Shown here: positions 30,565-41,297 of the stretch, one piece after another
How positions within the stretch are numbered: position 1 is the first letter of the stretch
Layout: each line of letters starts with the position of its first letter
NCBI GenBank assembly: GCA_900073065.1
Contig: FJOG01000077.1
Span: 44,980 to 108,979, forward strand
Length of the DNA: 64,000 nt
Direction: 5' to 3'
From: Phialocephala subalpina
Lineage: Eukaryota; Ascomycota; Leotiomycetes; Helotiales; Mollisiaceae
The notes under the pieces: model-generated
Told to the model about the DNA's origin: nothing
The model's database searches: none
The model's input: only the letters and a program-made list of their open reading frames with translations
Program-made: the position numbers and the translations under genes

Positions 30565-32921
30565 ATGACTGAAGAAAGCGAACACGGTCCTGTCCGCCTG
30601 CGCGCATCTCGGGCTTGTCAAACATGTAGTCTGCGAAAGGTGCGATGCGATGCAACAGAGGTTGGAACCCCATGTAGCCGTTGTCGTGTTGACCAGTCTC
30701 CCAACTGTGTTCTGCTTCCTTCGAAGCGAGGTACATACGCAAGGCAATCTCGTCTCCAGAGTCCGTACGAGAGAGTTACATCCAAGACCAACGGCGATAC
30801 AGTGTCAAAGAACACACGTTGCTCCATCTCTCCGCCATCAAATACTTCAGCATCGTCTGACGAGTGCCTGTCATCTTCCGAGTCAACGTCCTTAGCCGCA
30901 GTGCTGCGTCAGCAAAGTCTCGAGACAGCGTATCAAAACGACATGCCCATCAATTCAGCACAGCAAGAAATGGCACCGCTTACGAACACGCAAACGATGA
31001 AGTCTACTACAGTTGACGACACTGGGAAGACTTACGAGATACAAAACTTTGGGGGAAGGTCAGCGGTGCTGTGCCAGGATCGAGACTCGCTCACATCAAT
31101 GTTTGAGAGATTTCTGGAGCAGCGGAACCAGAATCCCGAAGATGCCACTGCCAAGTGTGGTGTCATCTTTATGAGCGGGGCCTCCCCTCTGACCTTTGCT
31201 CTCGAAGAGGCTCAAGGCAGCAATAATAACATCGGTGCGGCTTTGCACGACGCCGGATCGCATTTTCCAAGAGGCGATGGCACAAAGACCATTGAGGTTG
31301 ACGTCCATCCGTCACATCTGTCATCAGAGGATATTAGCTATGCCAAAGCCAGAGGAGCTTTTGAACGGCCCCAGATCGACGTCTCGGATGCGATGTTTGC
31401 AGCCTTTGTTGAGAGATTTTATCCGTTATACTCTATAGTTGATCTGAATTCGTTTGGAGAGTCGTTCAAAGCTGGAACTTTGCCTTGGATTTTGATCCAC
31501 TCTGTTTGTTTCATTGGAGTAACGTTCTGTGACTTGAGTGTGGTCCATCGAGCTGGCTTTAAAGGACGATGGCATGCGCGACGTCGTTTTTACGACAAAG
31601 CAAAGCTACTATTTGATATTGGTTATGAGACCAATAAAATTGTGCTACTCCAATCAGTTATCATGCTATCGTTTTGGGGCCCACAGATGAAGAGTTACTG
31701 GAACCCATGTTCTTGGGTAGGCTTTGGAGTCACTATTGCAGAATCTCTAGGAATCTACCGAATCAACACGTCTACCTACATGGATACCAAGCGGCGGAGC
31801 CTTCTAAAACGATTATTCTGGACCCTCGCTGTGCGGGATGCCTATTGTGCGGCATTGTTAGGACGTCCTTTTCGACTCAACATAGCCCGTGAGTAAACGG
31901 GGGATACACCTTTTTTCCTCTTTGGCATGTCTTATGATATTTATCCCGAGACATTCTCCTGACAGATTCTTGAAAGGGCAATCGCTGACTCCCCCATCTT
32001 CTAGAGTGTGATACGGAGCCACTGACCCTGGAAGATTTCGATCATGACGAAAAGTGTTGCAACCAAGACCATGGAAAATGCCTGTCACACGGCCATTATC
32101 AGATCCAGGTCTCTAAGTTGTCTCTCATCCTTCGGAAGATCGTCGAAGCGCAATTTGGACCGAGTAAGAATTCCACTCAGGCAATCCATCTTCATAATTT
32201 GATGGACACTTGGCAGTCTGAACTACCTCGAGCTGTGAGTTGGTGGGAGCAGCAAGCTCCAACAGCAGACGCCTTTGCAATGAGCTTGAAGATCATTTTC
32301 CACCAACAACTGATTCTCATCCACCTCAAGAAACGAGACGACACAGAAAGTGCAACATCGCAGATTGGATCACTTCTGCCAAGTATCGCCCTTTCGTCTA
32401 CGCAGATCGCCGAATCAGCAGCGCAAATCATTTCCTCCACAGCGTTCACTATCATTGCCAACTCCATGCTAGGCATGATGCCGCACGAGATCTTCTCCGG
32501 CTTCTTTGTCGCAGGAATCGTCTTCTATCGCGGTATCAAGCAACCACAAGACTCGCTGGCTCGTCTCTCCCGCTCGGCTCTCGATAATTGTCAGATGGTG
32601 ATCAGCGAAGCACGAGAGAGGTGGGACCTGGCGAACTGGGTATTGAGGATATTCGACTTTTTACTCTCCAGCAGCAGTCCCGCACCTGAAACTGCGACCC
32701 AGACGCAGTGGACAGGGTTGACACCCACTAGCTTGGCTCGGGACCCAGGATCGGTGCCGGTTTGCAATTATATGCCAAACATGATGCCTGAAGATGATAT
32801 CTTGCACTCGACGGATTTTGGTTCACCGACGTATCAGATGGGTTCGATGGCGAATGACTTTTTTCTGATGTCGAATTACTTGCCTATGAATCCTGGAGAC
32901 TCTTCGTTCATGTCCATGTAG
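30565..32921 (+). CDS. Zn2Cys6 transcription factor (Ctf1-like group)
   Basis: A nuclear regulator of 746 residues in two exons (30565-31888 and 32005-32921; 116-bp intron, GTGAGT donor, TAG acceptor, phase 1). The binuclear zinc cluster is at the N-terminus: C18, C21, C28, C37, C40 and C48. A Ser/Thr/Gln-rich linker follows, then a Fungal_trans domain from about 275 (AFVERFYPLYSIVD, later WTLAVRDAYCAALLGRPFRL and, across the intron, NIAQCDTEPLTLEDF). This pattern resembles cutinase-regulator (Ctf1/Far-type) proteins, which is a loose inference. It stands at the left edge of the metabolic gene group at 33-58 kb and next to the esterase, so it is the obvious candidate local regulator. The first ATG in frame is 30565. 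Confidence 0.88.
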
Positions 32922-33121
32922 GATGCTTCTCGCAGGATGAACATAGTGTTTTGTATTGATCGTTCGGGTTGTTATGAGTTGAACGTCTTTGGATAAGGTC
33001 TGAGAAATGGAGCGTTCTGTGGAGTGGGAATGAATTGCCTCACGGAAAAACAGATTTTCTATAATTGCATAGTACATTATGATACTTGATTACTATCGAG
33101 TTAATCAAAGTCACAAAGAAC

Positions 33122-34150
33122 TTAAGAAGCAACAGGTGCCGCATAACCTTTATATTCGCCCTTCTCGGCTAGCAAGATTGGCAACTCATCCTCCACAAAC
33201 GAGTCAAATGTCGACTTCGCCTGAGGCTTCCAGCCTAGAGCTCGCAACCTATTTGCGCGGTTCCTCGCATTCTCTCCAATGACCGCGACAGACCATTCTT
33301 GGAAAAGATCGCCAAACAGCTCACTGGGAATCTCCCTCGGCTCCGGATCTTGAAGCTTGCCAGCCTTGTACAGCGCCATACCAACCTCCGCAGCCATTTT
33401 CTCCCAAGAGTGCTCGTCACCGTTCTCAATGAAGAAGTAAGGGGTTTCGAGCACTTCGTCGCCAGATGAGGATTCCATGTAGTGCAGAATCGTCATGTAG
33501 CCCTTTGCTAAATCGGAGACGTGGATCTGGCCCCAGACGGCCTTGCCTCCTCCGCAGAAGCCGGCAAAGCCATGCTTAAGAGCAAAGCGAGCCATGGTCG
33601 GAATCTGAATGGAGAGACGATTCTCTTTGCCCACGCCGTAGATTACGGGAGGAAGAACGATCGAGACCTTCGCTTTGGCGCCGAGTTGCTTGCGTCGCTC
33701 CAGTATAGCCAGGTCAATCTGGCGATGAGGAGCGTCGTCGGCTATGCTATCGATCGTCTCGGGCTTGTCGTCCTCATATATTTTGTCGTTAACATATTTT
33801 CCCTCTGATTTATCTGTTATAGCACTGCAACCGCTGGTGTGAATGTAGATTGAGCTCTTTCTGCTCTTGGCACGCTCTGCAATGCCATCGAGGATGGCAA
33901 TAGCTGATGGCATGTGATCAGCTGTTGCAGTGTGAATCGTGATGTCATTATTCGCAGCTGCGTCGCGGATGATATTGTGGTCGTCCAGGGAGCCTTTGAT
34001 GGTCTTGGAACCCATCTTCTCGAGACTTGCGCGTGCTTCGTCCCGGCGAACAAGAGTGGTGACAGAATAGCCTTGTTCGATGAGCTCGCTCAAGATCTCG
34101 AGGCCGATGAAGCCCGGACCGAGTAGGAAGACTGAGCCTTTGAGAGCCAT
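33122..34150 (-). CDS. NAD(P)-dependent epimerase/reductase, extended SDR type
   Basis: A single-exon, 342-residue soluble oxidoreductase. The Rossmann start is VFLLGPGFIG at 7-16, followed by LVRRDEAR (cofactor-specificity region) and SIYIHTSGCSAI, then a substrate-binding half with VLPPVIYGVG and WGQIHVSDLA. These are the marks of atypical/extended SDRs related to nucleoside-diphosphate-sugar epimerases, which in fungi often act on small carbonyl compounds rather than sugars. A YxxxK active-site pair is not obvious, so catalysis is uncertain. Tail to tail with the Zn2Cys6 gene (200 bp apart). Confidence 0.82.
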   Translation of the reverse strand: MALKGSVFLLGPGFIGLEILSELIEQGYSVTTLVRRDEARASLEKMGSKTIKGSLDDHNIIRDAAANNDITIHTATADHMPSAIAILDGIAERAKSRKSSIYIHTSGCSAITDKSEGKYVNDKIYEDDKPETIDSIADDAPHRQIDLAILERRKQLGAKAKVSIVLPPVIYGVGKENRLSIQIPTMARFALKHGFAGFCGGGKAVWGQIHVSDLAKGYMTILHYMESSSGDEVLETPYFFIENGDEHSWEKMAAEVGMALYKAGKLQDPEPREIPSELFGDLFQEWSVAVIGENARNRANRLRALGWKPQAKSTFDSFVEDELPILLAEKGEYKGYAAPVAS

Positions 34151-34960
34151 TGTGTGGACAAAGAGGTCGGTGATGAAGTGAAGACAGCGCGGAATTCAGG
34201 CTGAAATGTGATTGTGATGGCAAACCGCAATTGATGTCAAAAAAAGGGTTGAAGATGTTCGATGGAAAATTGATGGCAGTGCCAAATACTGGTCACAAAA
34301 CACCATAACGAAAGTCATACCTTGGAGTAGAGTTTGGCCAAGTGTGGCAACGTGGCATAGCATTGATAAGCGTTTGTCATTCGTGTGATATCATAGGCTT
34401 GCCTTCTAAGTACAAAGTAAAAAAAAAAACTCCGGTTGTTTGCAACGACGTGGAACATGGCGTGTCAAAAAACATCATAAGCTAGATCATACAACCGATT
34501 GCCCTTACATGGCGCGGCCCGCGACCCACACTTCCAGCGCCTTTGCACCCTTTTTGCCTTTATCCGGTCCTCCCGATCCGAAGAAAAACCTAATCGCCGA
34601 TAACCTCTCACCGATTCTTCTCAATCGCCGAAATGCCTTTGTAACCTTAACAAGTTGCGCCGTGGCGTTGAGACAGGAGCCGAACCTGAATAATACAAGT
34701 GGACTGCGTTTACTCAGGCTCATGCCACTCTCAGACGCAGTATCCGCATGTCGGTAACTGCATCTATGGGACGAATACTGATGTGTAGTTGCATATATTC
34801 GTGGACATATCCTCGTAATCATATATTCGCAAGACTTCCATTTTGCCCATTGAAAAATATATCTGTCTGAAACTCTTTCCCTCAGGTATTCTCAGCACGT
34901 TTCTCTTCGCCAAGGTGCTCTACTATTATTTAACTGTATTTACATTACACAGTCGCCAAA
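34151..34960. other. Divergent intergenic region
   Basis: About 810 bp between the starts of the epimerase (-) and the Dabb gene (+). A short poly-A tract lies near 34420. A 105-residue frame on each strand is not protein-like. Confidence 0.4.
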
Positions 34961-35407
34961 ATGGTAGAGGTTATCCATGTCGTTCAGCTCATGTTCAAAC
35001 CAGGAGTTGATAGTGCAAAGATTGATGAAGTGCGGCCCCCTTCTCGCACTCCCATCACGTGTACCGTCATTGATATCAGTAGATAATGGCTTCTTTGAAA
35101 GCACTGAAGACCAAGTGCATCCACCCAGACACCAAGAAGAATTACATCAAGTCAATTCGACTGGGGCGAGATAACTCCCCAGAAGGACTGCAGGTATATG
35201 CCCTTATGTTATCACCCACATGTATACAGAGTATCGAGCTGACGAAATGGTGTTCAAAAGAATGGCTACACCCATATGGTAGTCACCGAATTCGAAAGTG
35301 TCGCTGATAGAGACTACTACTCGTTGAAAGATCCCATCCATCTGGCTCTGGGCGGAGGACTGCCCCCTTTCATATATGCTTTGCAGGTGCTTGATATTGA
35401 AGCATGA
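34961..35407 (+). CDS. Stress-responsive dimeric alpha/beta-barrel (Dabb) protein
   Basis: A 108-residue single-domain protein in three exons: 34961-35029, 35083-35193 and 35261-35407, with all phases matching. The domain is complete: HVVQLMFKPGV at the start, the Lys-rich LKALKTKCIHP helix, SPEGLQNGYTH formed across intron 2, then EFESVADRDYY and DPIHLALG. Dabb proteins form small dimeric barrels. Some are stress-induced, and some act as cyclases or handle reactive carbonyl or polyketide intermediates. It lies tail to tail with the monooxygenase (244 bp) and may work on the same compounds; that is inference. Confidence 0.85.
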
Positions 35408-35650
35408 TTCTGTTTGAATAATCGGAGTCAATAAATGCAGCATTATCTCAATACATCTCGAAATGTGTCTCATATGCCGCATCTATAAATGCTTCAAGAA
35501 ATGCTGAAAGCTCTTTTGGAATACTTCTCATTTTGATATACTGTGAAATGGCCAAGAGTACACCGTACATGTTCACTACAATTTGGTGCGCGGAATGAAT
35601 ATTTGCGAACAAGAGTCAGCCTTATTATATCAAGCAAGGCACTATTACTC

Positions 35651-37390
35651 TCAGAACCGCTTGAAGCCTCTCAAATCATCATCCAAAATCTCCTTCACAG
35701 TTTTCCTGTACGGCCCCAGCCCCGCAAAGAAAAACATCGTAGTTGCCTTCTTGCCCGGCACATTCTTTCCAAAGATCCAAGAGTCAATACGCCTGAAGAG
35801 ACTCTTCGAGCTCAGTTCGTCGCATAGCGCAGTCCATTCTTGTTCTGCCTCGGGGAGGGCCTCGACAATGCCATTGGTGTGGATTTTTGCGTGGCCATTT
35901 GTGTGGCCGTTAACGCCATTAGCAGCCTTTGGAAGCTCATTCTTTTCGGCTCGTGCAATCAGGTCGGTGATGATCTCGACATGGCACTCAATTGCGGGAG
36001 GGAGGTTAGAGAAAGGCCCGTTGGGACCAGTGATCAAGAAGAGGTTGGGAAAATTGGGTACCGAAAACCCAAGGTACGATGTCGGCCCCACCTTGGACCA
36101 GTGATCTTTCAGTGTCTCGCCGTTTCGTCCCTGTATCGCAATGCGTGTGTAATTCCCATCAACAGCATCAAAACCCGTTGCGCAAATAATAACGTCGAGC
36201 TGATAGAGCTTGCCGTCAGCAGTTTTGATGCCGGCCGCGGTAAGCTCAGTGATGGGATTGGCCTTGATATCTACGATATCAACGTTCTCGCGGTTGAATT
36301 GCTCATAGTATCCACTGTCACATAACGGTCGTCGAGCGTACCATTCTGTCGGACACAACTTCCTCGCCTTCTCTGGATCCTTGACCGTCTGGCAGATCTT
36401 CTTCTTGATGAAGTCAGAAGCCGCGATATTCGCCTCTTCATTAACAGTTATATCACTGAAAGTCCAGAACATGAAGCGAAAACCATTTCCTTGCCGCCAT
36501 GCCTCCTCGAAAATACGCTCCCGCTCCTCGGGACTGACACTGGCTACGGTTCGATTGAGCTCTTCGTCAAAGCCAAAGGCAAACAGGCTATTATTTGCTT
36601 GGTCCCAGACCTGATCGTATGTCTCATTCAAGTGCTTGCGGTGCTGAGTTGAGACAGGACCATTGCCGGCAGGGACGCTAAACTGTGGACTGCGCTGGAA
36701 GGAGAGCAGTTGCTTGAGCTCTTCAGACTTTGCAAGTGCCGTGATGAGCTGCACGCCTGTCGAGCCGTTGCCGATAACGCCTACACGCTTGCCTTTGAGA
36801 TCCGCATTTTCGGGCCATCGGGCGGTGTGGTAGAGCTCGCCTGCGAACTTGTCGAGGCCTGGAAAAGCTGGAAAGTTGGTTTTGGAGAGCAGCCCGAGGG
36901 CAGTGACGAGATACTTGACTTTGAAGACCTGCATTGTCGATAGCGTGACAATCCATCGGCGCTCTTCTTCGTTCCATTGCGCAGCGAGAAGTTCTGTTTC
37001 GAACTGAAAATGCTTTCGTAGATCGTACTTCTTGACAATGTGCTTGAGATATGATAAAATCTCTGGGCCTTGGAGATAGTGGTGGCTCCATGGGTATGAT
37101 ACGAGATCTTCGTGGTCCCAGGAATACCTGTAAAGGAAGGACATGGTACTACTCACTTTGATTAGGTTGTTTTCCGTAGGGATAGGACGCCGCCACCCAA
37201 AAAGATTGACTTACTCAGACATTGCGCCTGGATAGCGGTTCCAGTACCAAGTGCCTCCGACATCGTCCGCCATATCAATGCCCATGACATTGAGACCTTG
37301 ATCAAGCAGCTTCTTAAGCTGATAGATCCCCCCAAAGCCGGCACCGACGACCAAAGCGTCAAGGTATTGGGGCTCTGTCGTGATTGTCAT
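35651..37390 (-). CDS. Baeyer-Villiger-type flavin monooxygenase
   Basis: FAD/NADPH enzyme that inserts an oxygen next to a ketone, giving an ester or lactone. Two exons (37390-37215 and 37151-35651) encode 558 residues. The FAD motif GAGFGG is at 16-21, then GGTWYWNRYPGAMSD across the splice, the Baeyer-Villiger fingerprint as FAGELYHTARWP, and the NADPH motif GNGSTG. The acceptor is AAAGTGAG at 37152; upstream alternatives bring in a stop, and this one gives MSDSTMSFLYRYSWD, as in the family. The start at 37390 is the first true ATG. Substrate unknown. Confidence 0.9.
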
Positions 37391-37663
37391 GATGTGAAAG
37401 GTCAATTCAAAAATCTGCGATTCGGGATTGAGTTGTCAAGAATGAAGAGGGCAGCGGACGGAGAACAGAGAAGGAGGAGGGGTTGGAGAGGGTGGGAAGA
37501 GAATAAGCTTTCACATCCTCATATATTGTGAATGGCTCGAGCTCACGTCATCGCGAGTTCGTGTTACAAGCTGGGGCGTTTCTTCGCGGGGTAAGGAGTA
37601 CTGCGTTGGATTGCTTTCCCCATCCATTTCCATGCAGGGAACTTCCCCACCTTGGCCGGAGCT

Positions 37664-37672
37664 CGGAAGCGG
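37664..37672 (+). repeat. Target-site duplication, left copy (CGGAAGCGG)
   Basis: Nine bases directly left of the inverted-repeat element, identical to 38310-38318 on its right. The match can be extended to 11 bases (CTCGGAAGCGG) if the element ends are shifted. Confidence 0.7.
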
Positions 37673-38309
37673 AGGAAACACTACAGAGACGCAGTGCGTG
37701 GGCCTAGTTCCACCATAGGGTATATGAGAGTCGTAAATCCTGGCCCTCTAATTGGTTCAAAGTCCTTTGCGCAAGTTAGACTCTTACATACCCTTTAGCA
37801 CTAACCGCATTCGTGGGATATGTGTGCGCGCACCTTGCGTATCACCGAATCGGGCTTATATAAGCTATTAATATTGTCGTTTATTGGTTAGCTGAGTCCG
37901 AACCGAGCTTACCGCCGAACACCGTATAAAGTATAAGCACTTAAAAGTTACACGTGATTTTGATCTTATTTTAAGTAAATCTTAAGAAACAAATATAAAA
38001 CTATAAATAAAGTATAAATATAAACTTATTTCCTATTTGCAAATTTTAATAAAATTTTACTTTAAAAACTCTTTAATTTAATTACTTTTTAATTTAAAGT
38101 ATAATTCTCACGTAAAAGTACGTAAATCCGAAAGCAAGGGTTACGTAGAAGTCGCGCAATACATACCCCCAAATCGGACTAGTGTAGAGGGTATGTAAAT
38201 TATAAGGACTTTCCCCATTATTTAGCCCAATTAGAGGGCTAGGATTTACGACTCTCATATACCCTATGGTGGAACTAGGCCCACGCACTGCGTCTCTATA
38301 GTGTTTCCT
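37673..38309. mobile_element. 637-bp non-autonomous DNA transposon (MITE-like) with 83-bp terminal inverted repeats
   Basis: The first 83 bases, starting AGGAAACACTACAGAGACGC, recur as reverse complement at the right end; I count two mismatches, both C/T-type transitions. Perfect 9-bp direct repeats flank it. The interior is strongly AT-rich with no open frame of note, so it cannot encode its own transposase. Long terminal repeats with a 9-bp duplication are typical of Mutator-like elements, but the superfamily is inferred from that alone. Confidence 0.75.
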
Positions 38310-38318
38310 CGGAAGCGG
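38310..38318 (+). repeat. Target-site duplication, right copy (CGGAAGCGG)
   Basis: Direct repeat of 37664-37672, marking the insertion site of the element between them. Confidence 0.7.
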
Positions 38319-38634
38319 GGTTGCATCCTCGCTAAAAAATAGGGGCTTACCCGAGTCATAGTCACCCCAACGCTTTATTGAAGAGCATATACCCGACATG
38401 CCAAGATCCCGAGAACAGGATAGTCAATTTACTTCGAAGTCATGACTCATGATAATGCTCTGCCTCTGGAGCAACAAAGTCTTGCAAGTAAGAATGAAAT
38501 CGCGGGTCGTTGAAGTTTCTTGGTGTGGTGTCAAGAAAATAGTATATAGCCGACGAATACCTGATTCTCCTGGCTCTTACCAGTATATGAGATGAAGCAT
38601 TATCCGACGGGAATATGGCTGTGATCTTGGACTC
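38319..38634. other. Intergenic region right of the transposon
   Basis: About 315 bp with no gene seen; probably the promoter of the hypothetical gene at 38635. Confidence 0.35.
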
Positions 38635-39468
38635 ATGAATCGTCAGAAGAGATCCAGACAGCCACACTCTTCAGATATGCCACAATCGCATTGGCCGTAC
38701 TCATTATTGCAACCGCCACGTGCCAAAAAACAACGAATAACACACGTGACGGCAGTCTTCTCTCATGAATGGAACTGGTCCTTCAGCCCCAGGAATCTGC
38801 GATCAAGGAGACGGAGGTTTCTCGACAGTGGAGAGACAATTTCAGGGTTCACCGCAATCTTCTGTGATGACTGGAAAGATGCCATAGACGAGGAGGAAGA
38901 CATCGACAACCATACCTGGCCGTCGAGATGCGAGAGGGAAGAGAAGGTGGATTTCTTTGTTGAGCACTGGGACTCATCACAGCCTCGTTATAGGAAACGG
39001 GGCTTGGAATCTCCGGTCGAGTCTCTATCATTTTCGGCCGAATCGCCAGAGTCTCAACTTTCCCCATCAGCCAACTCTGCCCCCGAGTCATTATCATTTA
39101 CGGCAACATCACCAGAATCTCAATTATCACTCTATGCTGTATCCCCCCAGCCTCAAATATACCAATTCGACGAATTTGAGTCAGAAAAGCACTTGCACCT
39201 CGACACCGCCGTGGCCGACAAAATGGACCGAGATCTACACCTCGCATCGACTTCAGACGAAACAGAGAACCTTTCCACCACGGCAATGAATCTGAATGTA
39301 GAGACCAAAACTTCAAGCTACATTTTCCCCTCGTGTGAAGAGGCATCTAGCAAGCAGTGGTCTCGGAGTGATGGCTGCGAAGTGGGGCTTGGAGGATTCG
39401 AGGTCTGGGATGAGTTTATGAAATGTTGGATGGGCATCCACGGCGAGCATGATGTTAAGGAGAACTGA
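38635..39468 (+). CDS. Hypothetical protein with Ser/Glu-rich internal repeats
   Basis: A 277-residue single-exon frame starting at an ATG. The first 60 residues are very basic (MNRQKRSRQ, then RNLRSRRRRFLD) and the rest acidic and Ser-rich, with no membrane segment or signal peptide. Two tandem near-copies of about 22 residues lie at roughly 131-175, each with the core ESLSF followed by SPESQLS. The composition suggests a disordered, perhaps nuclear protein. I recognise no family. It sits 317 bp from the transposon and may be lineage-specific or not a real gene. Confidence 0.45.
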   Translation: MNRQKRSRQPHSSDMPQSHWPYSLLQPPRAKKQRITHVTAVFSHEWNWSFSPRNLRSRRRRFLDSGETISGFTAIFCDDWKDAIDEEEDIDNHTWPSRCEREEKVDFFVEHWDSSQPRYRKRGLESPVESLSFSAESPESQLSPSANSAPESLSFTATSPESQLSLYAVSPQPQIYQFDEFESEKHLHLDTAVADKMDRDLHLASTSDETENLSTTAMNLNVETKTSSYIFPSCEEASSKQWSRSDGCEVGLGGFEVWDEFMKCWMGIHGEHDVKEN

Positions 39469-39676
39469 GATTCGAGCTGAGCCTGGAGAAGATGATAGCA
39501 TGTTGGATTCACTGCCATGGATTGCGTGTTGTATCAATATCAAAATAGAGACCTCTGCAGCAAAAATGGACTTCCACTTAGGACGGGAGAATGCTTGCGT
39601 TGTGGTCAAATAACAAGTTGTAGCTCTTTGTAGTTCTCAGCGGAGTCCAGATCTCTTCCAAAAATGAAGATAACTG

Positions 39677-40601
39677 TTAGGAGAATACAATTCCGCCATC
39701 CACAACAATATTTTGCCCTGTCACGAATGCCGAATCCGGTCCACAAAGGAAGCCAACAACTTTTGAAACATCCTCCGGGATGCTCACTCTCCCCATTGCC
39801 GTCAACTCCTGGACGTATTTTCTGACTGTCTCCCCTTTGGGACGTCCTTGCATCTTACCCAACGTCTCATCCAATTTCTCCCACATCGCCGTCCCTACGA
39901 TTCCAGGCGTGTAACAGTTAACATTGATATTGTGCTGGGCCATCTCGACTGCGAACACCTGCGTCATACCCTTGATAGCCCATTTCGAAGCACAATACGG
40001 TGCTAGCAACGGAAACGGCTTGTAGGCCGCAATTGATGATGCACCCAAGATCTTATATCCAGTACTAGCTGTAGGGACCGGTCCCTGTGCGATCATCTGT
40101 CGTGCGGCGTGCGTATAGCAGTTCCAGACGCCGTTGACGTTGACGCTCATCGTCTGCGCAAACAACTCGTCGGATGTGTCCAGCGCGGCGCCAACGCCGC
40201 AAACCCCGGCGTTCGCGATCATGACTGTCAGAGGCCCGAGTTGCTTGACTGATGCTTCGACCATCGCTTTCACGTCTGAAGAAGAAGAAACGTCTGCAAT
40301 GACTCCGACCGATGTGCGGTCCCCGTAGGTCTGATTCAGCTCGTCAACCAATTTATCTACGCCGGCCTTGTTGGCTGCGATGTCGTTGATAGTGACGGCA
40401 TACCCATCGTTGGCAAGGCGGCGAGCGATAGCTTCGCCACTGTGAAATGGTACAATTGGATCAGCATGAGGATAATTGAGACATGGTGTGGAGAGAAGGT
40501 GCGCTGCCATACATGCCACGACTTGATCCTGTCACGATTGCCGTTCGCCCTTGACTCCGACCTTCTCTCGCAGCATCAAGGCTGAAGTAACGACGAGTCA
40601 T
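39677..40601 (-). CDS. Short-chain dehydrogenase, diacetyl/acetoin reductase-like
   Basis: NAD(P)-dependent oxidoreductase of 283 residues in two exons (40601-40513 and 40439-39677). Splicing of the 73-bp intron creates the cofactor motif TGSSRGIG; without it the second exon lacks the glycine loop. NAGVCG, the catalytic Ser in GASSIAAY and the pair YCASK follow, and the C-terminus ends in FVTGQNIVVDGG. Overall it resembles meso-2,3-butanediol dehydrogenase/diacetyl reductases, though SDR substrates cannot be read safely from sequence. It is divergent from the zinc-dependent butanediol-dehydrogenase-like gene at 41298, which supports a shared pathway. Confidence 0.85.
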
Positions 40602-41297
40602 AGATTGTATGCCAGAGCGACTCTCATGCTGTACCCGACTCCGTTTAAGCAAGCTTTGCAGTACCCGCGTACGTCGACAGCAAAGCTCCATCTTGGGGCA
40701 AGAAGGTTCACGAAAAGACTTCGAGAAGTTCCAAGGGATCGCTAGGTACAGACGGAAGATGGAGTTCATCTTTCATAACATGGTGTAATTCCAGGACCTT
40801 GTCGTGCCCATTACCCTTGGGTGTTGCTCATGCCGTGTGCCTTGGCGTCTGTTTCTGCGTGCTGGGACGCTTCCGCTTCTCGGTAAAATATAGGGGAGCA
40901 CTATGCCTGATTCGGCCTAGAACCGGAAGCCGACCTGCAGGAAAGGTGCTAACACGAATACGGCTAGAATAGCCAGAACCATATTGCCGTCCCATCGCCT
41001 CCTTTTCGTCTCGGCTCCCGGGAAACCGTGAATTCCCTTGGCAGATGCACGACCATGCATGCATTCGAAGGCAATATGTACGTGCCACTTCCGATGGATG
41101 CAACCAATCGAGTAAAGAGCTCACTACCTCACCAAAAGCTCTCTGACAATGTGATCAGCCTCGTAGACCAGGACCCGCGGCGATACTCTCTACCTTATCG
41201 CTGAAGACGTGCTGGAAACAAACCTCTTCATTGCATTTTGAGCTCCCGTCTGTGACCTTCGTACAAGTTTCACACCACGCAGAAGATATCGATCACA
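40602..41297. promoter_or_regulatory. Shared upstream region of SDR and ADH genes
   Basis: About 700 bp between divergent start codons of two oxidoreductases with related predicted substrates. No ORF of note; expected to hold both promoters. Confidence 0.45.
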
